64,000 bases of DNA from Rhodopseudomonas sp. BR0M22 (GTDB lineage Bacteria > Pseudomonadota > Alphaproteobacteria > Rhizobiales > Xanthobacteraceae), in the NCBI RefSeq assembly GCF_010907035.1, contig NZ_QUMK01000006.1, positions 1-64,000 on the forward strand. The letters are read 5' to 3'. Made by a program: the position numbers and the translations under genes. Under the pieces are notes generated by a model, which was given only the letters and a program-made list of their open reading frames with translations, was not told where the DNA came from and made no database searches. Positions within the stretch are counted from its first letter, which is position 1, and every line of letters begins with the position of its first letter. Below, piece after piece: positions 36,909 through 49,042 of this stretch.

Positions 36909-37997
36909 ATGTCGTTCAATACCTTCGGCCATCTGTTTCGCGTCACCACCTACGGCGAGAGCCACGGGGTGGCGATCGGCTGTGTGGTCGATGGCTGCCC
37001 GCCGCTCATCCCGCTGACCGAGGCCGACATCCAGGGCGATCTCGACCGCCGGCGGCCGGGCCAGTCGCGCTTCACCACCCAGCGCCAGGAAGCCGATCAG
37101 GTGAAGATCCTGTCCGGCGTGATGGTGCACCCCGAGACCGGCGTGCAGGTGACGACCGGCACCCCGATCGCGCTGCAGATCGAGAACACCGACCAGCGCT
37201 CCAAGGACTATTCGGACATCCAGAACAAGTATCGCCCCGGCCATGCCGACTTCACCTACGAGGCGAAGTACGGCATCCGCGACTATCGCGGCGGTGGCCG
37301 CTCGTCGGCGCGCGAGACCGCGAGCCGGGTCGCGGCCGGCGCAGTCGCCCGCAAGGTGATCGCCGGCATGACGGTGCGCGGCGCGCTGGTGCAGATCGGG
37401 CCCCACAAGATCGATCGCGACAAGTGGGATTGGGACGAGATCGGCAACAACCCGTTCTTCTGCCCGGACAAGGACAAGGCGGCGTTCTACGCCGACTATC
37501 TCGACGGCATCCGTAAATCCGGCTCGTCGATCGGTGCGGTGATCGAGATCGTCGCCGAGGGCGTGCCGGCCGGGCTCGGCGCGCCGATCTACGGCAAGCT
37601 CGACGGCGACCTCGCCGCGGCGCTGATGAGCATCAATGCGGTCAAGGGCGTCGAGATCGGCGACGGCTTTGCCAGCGCCGAATTGACCGGCGAGCAGAAC
37701 GCCGACGAGATGCGCACCGGCAATCATGGGCCGGCCTTCCTGTCCAACCACGCCGGCGGTATCCTCGGCGGTATCTCCACCGGTCAGCCGGTGGTGGCGC
37801 GGTTCGCCGTCAAGCCGACCTCGTCGATCCTGACCCCGCGCAAGACCGTCGACCGCGCCGGCCACGATACGGAAATCCTGACCAAGGGCCGTCACGACCC
37901 CTGCGTCGGTATCCGCGCCGTGCCGGTGGGCGAGGCGATGGTCGCCTGCGTGCTGGCCGATCACCTGCTGCGCCACCGCGGCCAAATCGGCGGCTGA
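36909..37997 (+). CDS. aroC: Chorismate synthase
   Basis: FMN-dependent last enzyme of the shikimate pathway, converting EPSP to chorismate. The 362-aa protein has the family signatures [25 protein letters not shown] and [15 protein letters not shown]. Normal length, with plausible coding throughout. Confidence 0.95.
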   Translation: MSFNTFGHLFRVTTYGESHGVAIGCVVDGCPPLIPLTEADIQGDLDRRRPGQSRFTTQRQEADQVKILSGVMVHPETGVQVTTGTPIALQIENTDQRSKDYSDIQNKYRPGHADFTYEAKYGIRDYRGGGRSSARETASRVAAGAVARKVIAGMTVRGALVQIGPHKIDRDKWDWDEIGNNPFFCPDKDKAAFYADYLDGIRKSGSSIGAVIEIVAEGVPAGLGAPIYGKLDGDLAAALMSINAVKGVEIGDGFASAELTGEQNADEMRTGNHGPAFLSNHAGGILGGISTGQPVVARFAVKPTSSILTPRKTVDRAGHDTEILTKGRHDPCVGIRAVPVGEAMVACVLADHLLRHRGQIGG

Positions 37998-38107
37998 TTG
38001 CAGATCGGGCCGCTCACGGCCTCACTTCCGCCGCGGGAGTCGGGCGGATGACTGCCATGAGTCCGGCCCTGCTACAAATCGCCACGTCGGGCGGCTAGAG
38101 TGCTGCC

Positions 38108-39304
38108 ATGCATTCCGAACAGATCCGCGGCATTCTCGACTGGCTGAGCGACGGCGCGCGCTCCGAGCCGGACCCGGCCATGAAGATGAAGCTGACATGC
38201 GAGCAGCTCGTCGCTGCCGGCCTGCCGCTGCACCGGGTCGGCGTGTTCGTCGAGACCCTGCACCCCGACATCTACGGCCACCGCTTCATCTGGCGCGCCG
38301 ACGGCGAGGTCGAGGTCGGCTCGACCACCCAGGACGTCGAGATGTCGGAAGAGTATCAGCGCAGCCCGCTGAAGATTCTGTACGACTACGGCGTCGAGGT
38401 CCGCTTCCGGCTCGACGATCCGGAGAGCAAGAACTTCCCTTTCCTGGAGGATCTGCGCGCCGAAGCCGTCACCGATTACACCGCGCTGCCGCTGCGGTTT
38501 CTCGACGGCACCTATCATGCGGCGAGTTTCGCCACCAAGCAGCCCGGCGGCTTCACCGACGCTCAGCTCGGTGCGTTGCGGGCGATGATGCCGCCGCTGT
38601 CGCGGCTGGTCGAAGTGATCAGCCTGCGCGACATCGCCACCAATCTGCTGGACACTTATGTCGGCAACCGCGCCGGCGCCCGGATTCTCGCCGGCCAGAT
38701 TCGCCGTGGCCACGCCGATCACCTGCGCGCTGCGATCTGGCTGTCCGATCTGCGCGGCTTCTCGGCGTTGTCGGACGGGCTGCCGCCGGAGGTGATGGTC
38801 AAGGTACTGAACGCCTATTTCGACTGTCAGGTCGCCGCGATCGCGGGACATGGCGGCGAGGTGCTGAAGTTCATGGGCGACGGCCTGCTCGCGGTGTTTC
38901 CGATCGACGACGGCGCCGACGCCGCCGAAGTCTGCGGCCGGATGCTGGCCGCCGCCAATGAATGCCGCGCCAGCATCGCGGCGCTGAATTTCGTCGATGG
39001 CAACCATGTCATCGAGAGCTTCCGCTTCGGCGTCGCGCTGCATGTCGGCCAGGTGCTGTACGGCAATATCGGCGGCGGCAACCGGCTCGACTTCACCTGC
39101 ATCGGCCCGGCGGTGAACCTCGCCGCGCGGCTGGAGCGGCTCGCCGCCCGGCTCGGCCGCACCGTGGTCGCGTCCAGCGATTTCGTCGGGCTGTGCTCGG
39201 AAGGCTGGAGCGACCTCGGCGAATTCCCGATGGCCGGCTTCTCCCACGCCGAACGTGTGCATGGCCTGACCGACGAAACCCCGCTCGCCGCCGAAGGGCT
39301 GTGA
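38108..39304 (+). CDS. Class III adenylate/guanylate cyclase with N-terminal sensor region
   Basis: A 398-aa protein. Residues 1 to about 185 form an unrecognised, possibly GAF-like sensory region; residues of about 200-370 are a class III catalytic domain. Both metal Asp are present (WLSDLRGFSALSD near 210; KFMGDGLLAVF near 260), as are VLKF and NLAARLERLA. The Lys before the GDG motif suits ATP, so cAMP is the likelier product. No transmembrane segment is seen. Confidence 0.86.
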   Translation: MHSEQIRGILDWLSDGARSEPDPAMKMKLTCEQLVAAGLPLHRVGVFVETLHPDIYGHRFIWRADGEVEVGSTTQDVEMSEEYQRSPLKILYDYGVEVRFRLDDPESKNFPFLEDLRAEAVTDYTALPLRFLDGTYHAASFATKQPGGFTDAQLGALRAMMPPLSRLVEVISLRDIATNLLDTYVGNRAGARILAGQIRRGHADHLRAAIWLSDLRGFSALSDGLPPEVMVKVLNAYFDCQVAAIAGHGGEVLKFMGDGLLAVFPIDDGADAAEVCGRMLAAANECRASIAALNFVDGNHVIESFRFGVALHVGQVLYGNIGGGNRLDFTCIGPAVNLAARLERLAARLGRTVVASSDFVGLCSEGWSDLGEFPMAGFSHAERVHGLTDETPLAAEGL

Positions 39305-39329
39305 GACGCTGAACCATTAAGTTGCCGAG

Positions 39330-39433
39330 CGTCATCCGCGGGCTTGACCCGCGGATCCATCGTGCGCGTCAGCGCACGTATGAAAGAGCTGTCTTGCAGA
39401 GGATGGATCGCCGGGTCGAGCCCGGCGATGACG
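39330..39433. repeat. Extragenic palindromic element
   Basis: GCGTCATCCGCGGGCTTGACCCGCGGATCCATC is mirrored by GGATGGATCGCCGGGTCGAGCCCGGCGATGACGC. It lies between the convergent cyclase and clpS genes and contains several hairpins. Confidence 0.65.
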
Positions 39434-39479
39434 CTGTTCGGTTAGCAAGCGCAACGGTTTTGATACTACGCCGTCGGCT

Positions 39480-39785
39480 CTACTCCTCCGGCTCTGTCGT
39501 GAACAGCAGCGGGTAGCCCTTGGCGCGGCCGGCGTCGGTGGCGCGGGTGGCCTTGGTTTCTGCGACGTCCTTGGTGAAAACGCCGACGACGCAGACGCCG
39601 CGCTGATGCGCGGTGAGCATCACCTTATAGGCTTGGTCCTCGGTCATCCGGAACTCGGCCTTCAGCACCGAGACCACGAATTCGCGCGGCGTGTAATCGT
39701 CGTTGACCAGAATGACCTTGTGCAGCTTCGGCCGCTCGACCTTGATTTTGGCCTTGGTCTTCGGCTTCAGGTCGGTGTTGCTCAT
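39480..39785 (-). CDS. clpS: ATP-dependent Clp protease adaptor ClpS
   Basis: A 101-aa N-end rule adaptor that delivers substrates to ClpAP. The core VILVNDDYTPREFVVSVL and AHQRGVCVVGVF sections match ClpS, after a Lys-rich unstructured head. clpA is not downstream in the window. Confidence 0.92.
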   Translation of the reverse strand: MSNTDLKPKTKAKIKVERPKLHKVILVNDDYTPREFVVSVLKAEFRMTEDQAYKVMLTAHQRGVCVVGVFTKDVAETKATRATDAGRAKGYPLLFTTEPEE

Positions 39786-39988
39786 TCGCTGTCAGACCCG
39801 TCGCTCGCCGGTGAACTAATCGTCGGCGACATTGTACAGCGTCGTCGCCGGTGGCGAAACCGGCGGCCACCTGATCACGAACCATGATGGCTGGTGACTG
39901 GAAAGTGATCGGGATGGAACCGGCTCGCCTGCTTTCCGTCACGCCAGTTGCATGTCACCATCGTGGATGGTCGACCGGAGGGCTGCTG

Positions 39989-40831
39989 ATGCGCTGGTGG
40001 GTCTCGATCGGAAGCATGCTCGCTGTCGCGGCCGCCGCTGGCGTCGCCGCTGTCGCCGCGCCCAACCATGCACCGCAATCCGCAGCCGGGCGTGACGATA
40101 CCAAGCAGGTCGATGTCGAACTGGTGCTGGCGGTCGACGTCTCCTACTCGATGGACGTCGATGAACTCGCGGTGCAACGCGAAGGCTATGCTCAGGCGTT
40201 GATGTCCAGCGAGTTCCTCAAAACCCTGAAGACCGGCCCCAACGGTCGGATCGCGGTGACGTATTTCGAGTGGGCCGCCTCCAGCGATCAGAAGATCATT
40301 CTGCCGTGGCAGATCATCGACGGGCCGGAGTCGGCCGACGCGGTCGCGGCCGAGATCATGAAGGCGCCGCTGCGCCGCGCCTCGCGCACTTCCATCTCCG
40401 GTGCGATCAACTTCGCGCTGCCGCTGTTCGAGCAGAACCCGTATCACGGGCTGCGCCGGGTGATCGATATCTCCGGCGACGGGCCGAACAACAACGGCGA
40501 GCCGGTGACGATTGCGCGCGACGCTGCGGTCGCCAAGGGCGTCGTCATCAACGGCCTGCCGATCATGGTGAAAGAGCCGTCCTACTCGATGATGGATATC
40601 GAGAACCTGGACTACTACTACGAGGATTGCGTGATCGGAGGCCCCGGAGCGTTCGTGGTGACGATCAAGGACCGCGCCAAGTTCAAGGAAGCGATCCACA
40701 CCAAGCTGGTGATGGAGGTCGCCGGCCGCGTCCCGCCGGCCCGCATCGTCCCGATCGCCGACGAGCAGCACCCGGCACGGGTGTCGTGCCTGATCGGCGA
40801 AAAGGTCTGGCAGGACCGCTGGGGGCGGTGA
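39989..40831 (+). CDS. DUF1194 domain-containing (VWA-type) secreted protein
   Basis: A 280-aa protein with an N-terminal signal sequence (MRWWVSIGSMLAVAAAAG) and a VWA-like DUF1194 domain with a DVSYSM MIDAS motif (DxSxS). ATG 39989 follows GGAGGG; an in-frame opening back to 39884 would disrupt the signal peptide. Probably periplasmic; the function is unknown. Confidence 0.84.
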   Translation: MRWWVSIGSMLAVAAAAGVAAVAAPNHAPQSAAGRDDTKQVDVELVLAVDVSYSMDVDELAVQREGYAQALMSSEFLKTLKTGPNGRIAVTYFEWAASSDQKIILPWQIIDGPESADAVAAEIMKAPLRRASRTSISGAINFALPLFEQNPYHGLRRVIDISGDGPNNNGEPVTIARDAAVAKGVVINGLPIMVKEPSYSMMDIENLDYYYEDCVIGGPGAFVVTIKDRAKFKEAIHTKLVMEVAGRVPPARIVPIADEQHPARVSCLIGEKVWQDRWGR

Positions 40832-40840
40832 GGAGTCCGT

Positions 40841-40880
40841 GTCATCCGGGCCGCGAGCGAAGCTCGCGAACCCGAAATCC
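40841..40880. repeat. Short extragenic palindrome after DUF1194
   Basis: GTCATCCGGGCCGCGAGCGAAGCTCGCGAACCCGAAATCC contains the hairpin GCGAGC/GCTCGC and degenerate outer arms of the CGTCATTCCGGG family. It lies about 10 bases past the DUF1194 stop. Confidence 0.55.
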
Positions 40881-40945
40881 GTTGCCCCTCTGGTTGCGTC
40901 TTAACCACGGCAGTCTTGCCGGCGTAACAGCCGCGCCGGGGTGAA

Positions 40946-40979
40946 TTCCGGGGTCGCTCCGCGCGAGCGGCCCCGGAGT
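40946..40979. terminator. Hairpin at the 3' end of the alcohol dehydrogenase
   Basis: TTCCGGGGTCGCTC pairs with GAGCGGCCCCGGA around CGCGC immediately before the minus-strand adh stop. No T-run follows on either strand, so it may stabilise the 3' end or act only as a weak terminator. Confidence 0.4.
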
Positions 40980-40982
40980 GCG

Positions 40983-42134
40983 TCAGGCCGCGGCGCGGAA
41001 GATCGTCTCGATCTCGGACTGCGTCGCCTGCTTCGGATTGGTGAAGCCGCACGCATCCTTCAGCGCGTTGGCGGCGAGGACCGGCACGTCGGTTTCCTTC
41101 ATACCGAGCCCGCCGAGCCCGGACGGGATGCCGACATCGGTCGACAGCCGTTGGATGGCGTGAATGGCGGCGTCGGCGCCCTGCGCGTCGGTGAGGCCGG
41201 TGACGTCGACGCCGAGCGCGTGGGCGACGTCCTTCAGCCGGCCCGCCGCGACCTGCGCGTTGTAGGCCTGCACATGCGGCAGCAGCACCGCGTTGCAGAC
41301 GCCGTGCGGCAGGTCATAGAAGCCGCCGAGCTGATGCGCCATCGCATGCACGTAGCCGAGCGAGGCGTTGTTGAAGGCCATGCCGGCGAGGAAGCCGGCA
41401 TACGACATCGCCTCGCGGGCGGCGAGGTTCTGGCCTTCGGCGACGACGGTGCGCAGACTGTTGGAGATGATCGACATCGCCTTCAGCGCGCAGGCGTCCG
41501 TGATCGGCGTGGCGGCGATCGACACATAGGCCTCGATGGCATGCGTCAGCGCGTCCATGCCGGTGGCGGCCGTCAGCGCCGCCGGCTTGCCGAGCATCAG
41601 CACCGGATCGTTGACCGACAGGATCGGCGTGGTGTGGCGATCGACGATCGCCATCTTCACCTGACGTGCCTCGTCGGTGATGATGCAGAACCGCGTCATT
41701 TCGCTCGCCGTGCCGGCGGTGGTGTTGACGGCGATCAGCGGAAGCTGCGCGTGCTCCGACTTGTCGACGCCTTCGTAGTCCTTGATGCTGCCGCCATTGG
41801 TGGCGGTGAGGGCGATGCCCTTGGCGCAGTCGTGCGCCGAGCCGCCGCCGAGCGAGATCACACAGTCGCAGTTTTCCTGTGTCAGCAGCGCGAGTCCGTC
41901 CTCGACGTTCTTGATCGTCGGGTTCGGCTTGGCACCGGGGAACACCACGCTGGTGACGTTGCGTTCGATCAGCATCGAGGCGATCTGGTCGGCGACGCCG
42001 AGCTTGTGCAGCCCGCTGTCGGTGACGATCAGCGCGCGCTTGAAGCCGCGGGCCTTGGCATGGTCTGCGGCGCTCGACACGCAGCCGGCGCCGAACAGGT
42101 TGAGAGAGGGGATGAAAAAGGTCGTTGCGGTCAT
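40983..42134 (-). CDS. Iron-containing alcohol dehydrogenase
   Basis: A 383-aa Fe-ADH family enzyme. It has the [13 protein letters not shown]-binding segment and the metal His cluster [11 protein letters not shown] plus [16 protein letters not shown]. It resembles YiaY/ErcA ethanol-type dehydrogenases. The gene lies 179 bases after the aldehyde dehydrogenase on the same strand, so the pair probably interconverts an alcohol, its aldehyde and acid. Likely regulated with its neighbour by the divergent AcoR-type activator. Confidence 0.9.
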   Translation of the reverse strand: MTATTFFIPSLNLFGAGCVSSAADHAKARGFKRALIVTDSGLHKLGVADQIASMLIERNVTSVVFPGAKPNPTIKNVEDGLALLTQENCDCVISLGGGSAHDCAKGIALTATNGGSIKDYEGVDKSEHAQLPLIAVNTTAGTASEMTRFCIITDEARQVKMAIVDRHTTPILSVNDPVLMLGKPAALTAATGMDALTHAIEAYVSIAATPITDACALKAMSIISNSLRTVVAEGQNLAAREAMSYAGFLAGMAFNNASLGYVHAMAHQLGGFYDLPHGVCNAVLLPHVQAYNAQVAAGRLKDVAHALGVDVTGLTDAQGADAAIHAIQRLSTDVGIPSGLGGLGMKETDVPVLAANALKDACGFTNPKQATQSEIETIFRAAA

Positions 42135-42240
42135 TGGTGTTTCCTACCTGCGTTTGTTGTTGGTCGGTGGTCGATGAGCAGTCCGGCCGGCGATGCGCCG
42201 GAACGGATCCGCGCGGATTCGCAGGGCAGTACCCTGCTGC

Positions 42241-42265
42241 CCGGGCGGCGCGAGACGCCGCCCGG
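42241..42265. repeat. Strong hairpin between aldehyde and alcohol dehydrogenase genes
   Basis: CCGGGCGGCG at 42241-42250, loop CGAGA, CGCCGCCCGG at 42256-42265: a perfect 10-bp stem. No T-run follows on the minus strand. It could protect the upstream message and set the ratio of the two gene products; this is inferred. Confidence 0.65.
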
Positions 42266-42313
42266 CATGGCTGCGGCCAATTGCTGAGCACTGGCCGATA
42301 ACGTCGTGACGGG

Positions 42314-43834
<1,521 letters not shown>

Positions 43835-43870
43835 GGCTTCCTCCCGTTTGTTTTGAAGCGGATGGAACTA

Positions 43871-43887
43871 CGCACAACGCATGCCAG
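43871..43887 (-). promoter_or_regulatory. Sigma-54 (-24/-12) promoter for the aldehyde dehydrogenase
   Basis: Minus-strand CTGGCATG-CGTT-GTGC has GG at -24 (43884-43885) and GC at -12 (43872-43873) with the required spacing; it matches TGGCACG-N4-TTGC at nine of eleven defined positions. Transcription would start about 25 bases before the ALDH ATG. The divergent gene encodes a sigma-54 activator, which strongly supports the call. Confidence 0.75.
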
Positions 43888-44018
43888 GTGTGCGGGACGC
43901 CTGCGGCCATTGGCCTCCGAGCTGATCAGTTCGTTGAAAAGACTGGGAGGATTCTAGATCGGAGTGCGCGTGCTCCGGGTGGTGATCTCTGGACAGCACC
44001 TCGGGCTGCGTGTGATAC

Positions 44019-44057
44019 TTGCAGCAGTTGGACGCGACACCTGTTGCAGAATCCAAC
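44019..44057. promoter_or_regulatory. Candidate enhancer (UAS) for the sigma-54 activator
   Basis: TTGCAGCAG (44019-44027) and CTGTTGCAG (44041-44049) form an imperfect inverted repeat, and GTTGG/CCAAC (44027-44031/44053-44057) a second. They lie about 150-180 bases upstream of the sigma-54 promoter, a typical activator-site distance, and just before the activator's own start. Assignment is inferred. Confidence 0.35.
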
Positions 44058-44074
44058 ACTCCGAGGATCCGCTC

Positions 44075-45961
<1,887 letters not shown>

Positions 45962-46061
45962 TGAATCGTGGGGCCTGCAGCGGTCAGCGTCTGCATTTCC
46001 TAGGGTAGTTCTGTTTGTGATAGAAACAGCACCACGCTCGGCGTGCTCACAACAGGCACAA

Positions 46062-46168
46062 CCTCATGGTGAGGAGGCGCGAAGCGCCGTCTCGAACCAT
46101 GCGCCGCAGGTCATACGGCTCCTCATCCTTCGAGACGCCAGGCTTTGCCGGGCTCCGCAGGATGAGGG
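46062..46168. repeat. Composite extragenic repeat, inverted copy of 9770-9884
   Basis: CCTCATGGTGAGGAGGCGCGAAGCGCC...TCTCGAACCATG followed by CTCATCCTTCGAGACGCC...CAGGATGAGG reproduces, in reverse, both halves of the element near 9770-9884. It sits between convergent genes. Confidence 0.7.
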
Positions 46169-46232
46169 CGTTAGGCCCCTTGGCGAGGGCCAAATCCGCT
46201 TCAATCAGTCGATGAAGCGCTCAGGCGAGAGT

Positions 46233-47630
46233 TCAGTCCGCCGCCACCCAGTTGCCGTGGAAGCCGTCCGGAATGCGGTGGCCGAGCTGGACCAGAGCGA
46301 TCGGACCGGCGGCGATGTCGGAGGCGTTGAAGACGGCGAGGTCGCTGCGGTTCTCGCAGCCGCGCCACACCACAGCGAGAAGCCAGCCGTCGGCTTCGCC
46401 CGAGTCCTTGCTGCGCGGCACGAACACCGGTTCGCCGATGGTGTCGCCGATCGGCAGGAAGTAGCGCGCGCGGCGCTCGCCATCGCCGCCGACATGGACG
46501 AGGCCGGATAGTACGTCCGGCGCTTCCGGATTCATGCAGGCGTACCAGCCGTGGCGGCTGCGCAGCCCGGCGCGGCGTTCGTCGATCCGCGGAAATTCGC
46601 CGTTGATGTCGTCGAGGTAGGAGCGTTGGAAGCTGTCACTGCGGCCGGCGAGGTCGAACGTCCAGCGGCACAGCCGCGCGCGAGATTTATCCGGATCGAG
46701 CGACCTGCCGTTGGTGTCGGTGAAGAACGGTGGGGCTTCGGACTGCATCACGTCGGCGACGATGGTGTTGCCCTCGTCCCAGGCGTTCATGACGTGGAAC
46801 ACGAAGCACGGCTCGCTGCGAAACCAGCGGATGTCGCGGGCGCTGCCGCTCCGCGGCATCACGCCGACATACGAGCCCTTGCGCGGCTCCCAGGCATAAG
46901 GCGGCTTGCCGCGCACCGCGCGCCAGATGCTGCCGGTCAGCGGCAGGATCGGAAACAGCACATGCTTCGCGGTGACGATGAAATCGTGCACCATCGCCGA
47001 ATACGGCGCCTTGAAGCGCTCTAGCCGCGTCAGCCGGCCGGAGGCATCGATCGCGCCGTGCAGCATGCCGCGGCCGAGCGGTCGGCCGACATTGTAACCG
47101 AAGAACAGCATTTCGCCGGTCACCGGGTCGATCTTCGGATGCGCCGTGAACGGGCCCTGCAGTGCCCCGCCGTAGTCGCAATAGCCGCGGGTCTCCAGCG
47201 TTTCGCGCTCGATCTGCATCGGCCGGTGCGCTTCCTCCAGCGCCAGCAGGCGGCCGGCGTGATACACCACGTTGGTGTTGGCGACGTTGCCGTCGCGCGG
47301 CGTCGAGGCCGGCGCATCCTTCAGCCGCATGTTGAATTCGCCGTACAGCGGCTTGCCGGCGGCGTGCTCGGCGAGCCATTTCGGCGTGCGGACCCAGCGA
47401 TTGCGATACGACGCACGGCCGTTCTCCAGATGGAAGGCGTGCAGCATGCCGTCGCCGAAGAACCAATGTGCGTTCGGCGAGACGAATTGCGGGTTGGCGC
47501 CGTTGCGATACAGCGTGCCGTTCAGCTCGCGCGGCAGTTCGCCCTTGATGGCGAGGAACGGCGCGTCGCACTCCATCGGGATCGGCGCGACATTGTCCCA
47601 GGTCGTCGGGATGCCTCTCACCTGCAGCAT
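46233..47630 (-). CDS. Carotenoid oxygenase family protein
   Basis: A 465-aa non-haem Fe(II) dioxygenase of the CCD/RPE65 family. The four iron His are all visible: H164 (TAHPK), H215 (MVHDF), H279 (VFHVMNAWDEG) and H458 (DGFHGNW). The ELPRELNGTLYRNGANPQF start is typical. It would cleave a carotenoid, apocarotenoid or stilbene-type double bond; the substrate is unknown. It lies 32 bases after the HExxH/VWA gene in a MoxR-led operon. ATG 47630 was chosen; the open frame further upstream runs into the VWA gene. Confidence 0.9.
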   Translation of the reverse strand: MLQVRGIPTTWDNVAPIPMECDAPFLAIKGELPRELNGTLYRNGANPQFVSPNAHWFFGDGMLHAFHLENGRASYRNRWVRTPKWLAEHAAGKPLYGEFNMRLKDAPASTPRDGNVANTNVVYHAGRLLALEEAHRPMQIERETLETRGYCDYGGALQGPFTAHPKIDPVTGEMLFFGYNVGRPLGRGMLHGAIDASGRLTRLERFKAPYSAMVHDFIVTAKHVLFPILPLTGSIWRAVRGKPPYAWEPRKGSYVGVMPRSGSARDIRWFRSEPCFVFHVMNAWDEGNTIVADVMQSEAPPFFTDTNGRSLDPDKSRARLCRWTFDLAGRSDSFQRSYLDDINGEFPRIDERRAGLRSRHGWYACMNPEAPDVLSGLVHVGGDGERRARYFLPIGDTIGEPVFVPRSKDSGEADGWLLAVVWRGCENRSDLAVFNASDIAAGPIALVQLGHRIPDGFHGNWVAAD

Positions 47631-47662
47631 GTCGTCGGTCTCCTCGTCGTCGCCGCAAGTCC

Positions 47663-49042
47663 TCAGTCGAGCGGCAGCAGCCGGCCGAACGGCTGCACCG
47701 CGTGGGAATGCTCCTGCGGCACGGCCCAGATCACGGGCCAGCGCGGCTTGAACTCCGCCGGGCCTTCGAGGTCGGTCAGCACCACGGTGATGTCGGGCTT
47801 GTGCCGGTCGGCCTCGGCGAGCAATGGCGTGAAATTGGTTCCGCCGCCACCGGCAAATTCGATGTCGCTGAGCACGAAGCGGCGGCCTGGCTCGAAGAAC
47901 TCGACCTGCCGCACCCGCTCGTCGCCGATGATCAGCACCAGGCCGGCTTCCTGGCGCCGGATGATGGTCTCGATCTCGGTGGCGAAGCGCTGCATCAACT
48001 GATCGTCGATCGAACCGGAGACGTCGATGATCAGCGCCAGTCGCGGCTCGTTCTTGGTCGGCGAGAAGCCCGGCTCGAACGGCATCCGATGATTGCCGGC
48101 GCGGCCCTGATTGGCGATGTAGGAACGTGTCGGCCGCGACCAGGTCAGCGCCGGCTTGCGCGCCAGGCCGCGCGCGAGCTGCACCCGCAGCACCTGCGCC
48201 CACGGCGTGCGGCTGTGCGGCAGATCGGCGATCAGCGCGCGCAGCATCGAGAACGCGCCGTCGCCGGCATGGCCGCGCAGGATGCGCTCGCTCCATTCCC
48301 GCGCCTGTTCGGCTTCATGCTCGGGGGCCGATTGCGATTCCGGATTAGGCACCAGATCGCGGGCGCCGCCGGCGCCGAGCGCCCGCACTTTTGCGGAGCG
48401 GGCGCCGTCGCTGCTCTGTGCGGTCTCGCGCTCCGACGTGCCGGATTGCGATTGCGCCTGATCCTTGCCGCCGGAGCCCGAAGCGTCCGCCTCGGAGCCT
48501 TGCTGCGATTTTCGGCCGGACTGCTGCTTGCCGCTGGTGCCGTCACGGTCGCGGTCGTCGATCGCGCGATACAGCTTCTCGACGTCCCATTCCAGCAGCG
48601 CCGATTCCGGCTGCTGCTCGCGGCCGAGCGCTTTGAACACGATCTGCTCCAGCATCACCGCGTTGTCCGGCAGATGCAGCCAGTTCAGATGCGCCAGCGT
48701 CGTGTTGACGATGGCGTCGGCGCAGATGTTGAACAGTTCGAGGTCGACGTCGCCTTGGGTGCGTTGCAGCTCGACGAAGCGCTGCGAGTGGCGCAGCGCG
48801 ATGTGCAGCACCTCGTGTGCGACGAGGCCGACCTGATCGGGCAGGGGCAGCCGCTCGAACGCGGCGCTGTAGTACACCGTGGTGCCGTCGGTCACTGCGG
48901 CGGGCGTCTCTGCCGGTGTATCGTCCGGCAGATCGCGGTGCTGAACCCACAGTGCCAGCCCACCGGTCGACGGCGCGAACTCCACCATGCGCTGGATCGC
49001 GCGAGTGCCGCGGTGGCTGTACGGCGCGCCCGGCTCAGGCAT
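47663..49042 (-). CDS. VWA-like protein with HExxH domain (COG3864/DUF2201 type)
   Basis: A 459-aa protein. The N-terminal domain holds a zinc-metallopeptidase-like HEVLH at 76-80; a disordered Ser/Gln/Asp-rich linker follows (about 150-220), then a VWA-like domain with the MIDAS DVSGS near residue 340. COG3864 proteins are paired with MoxR ATPases. The start overlaps the MoxR stop by eight bases, indicating coupled synthesis. Whether the HExxH is catalytic is open. Confidence 0.85.
   Translation of the reverse strand: MPEPGAPYSHRGTRAIQRMVEFAPSTGGLALWVQHRDLPDDTPAETPAAVTDGTTVYYSAAFERLPLPDQVGLVAHEVLHIALRHSQRFVELQRTQGDVDLELFNICADAIVNTTLAHLNWLHLPDNAVMLEQIVFKALGREQQPESALLEWDVEKLYRAIDDRDRDGTSGKQQSGRKSQQGSEADASGSGGKDQAQSQSGTSERETAQSSDGARSAKVRALGAGGARDLVPNPESQSAPEHEAEQAREWSERILRGHAGDGAFSMLRALIADLPHSRTPWAQVLRVQLARGLARKPALTWSRPTRSYIANQGRAGNHRMPFEPGFSPTKNEPRLALIIDVSGSIDDQLMQRFATEIETIIRRQEAGLVLIIGDERVRQVEFFEPGRRFVLSDIEFAGGGGTNFTPLLAEADRHKPDITVVLTDLEGPAEFKPRWPVIWAVPQEHSHAVQPFGRLLPLD

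Noticed and set aside
42241-42265. Rho-independent terminator between the dehydrogenase genes
   Set aside because: The stem is strong but no T-run follows on the coding strand, so listed only as a hairpin.
47631-48296. N-terminal extension of the carotenoid oxygenase into the VWA gene
   Set aside because: Arg/Ala-rich shadow translation; the oxygenase family starts near 47630.
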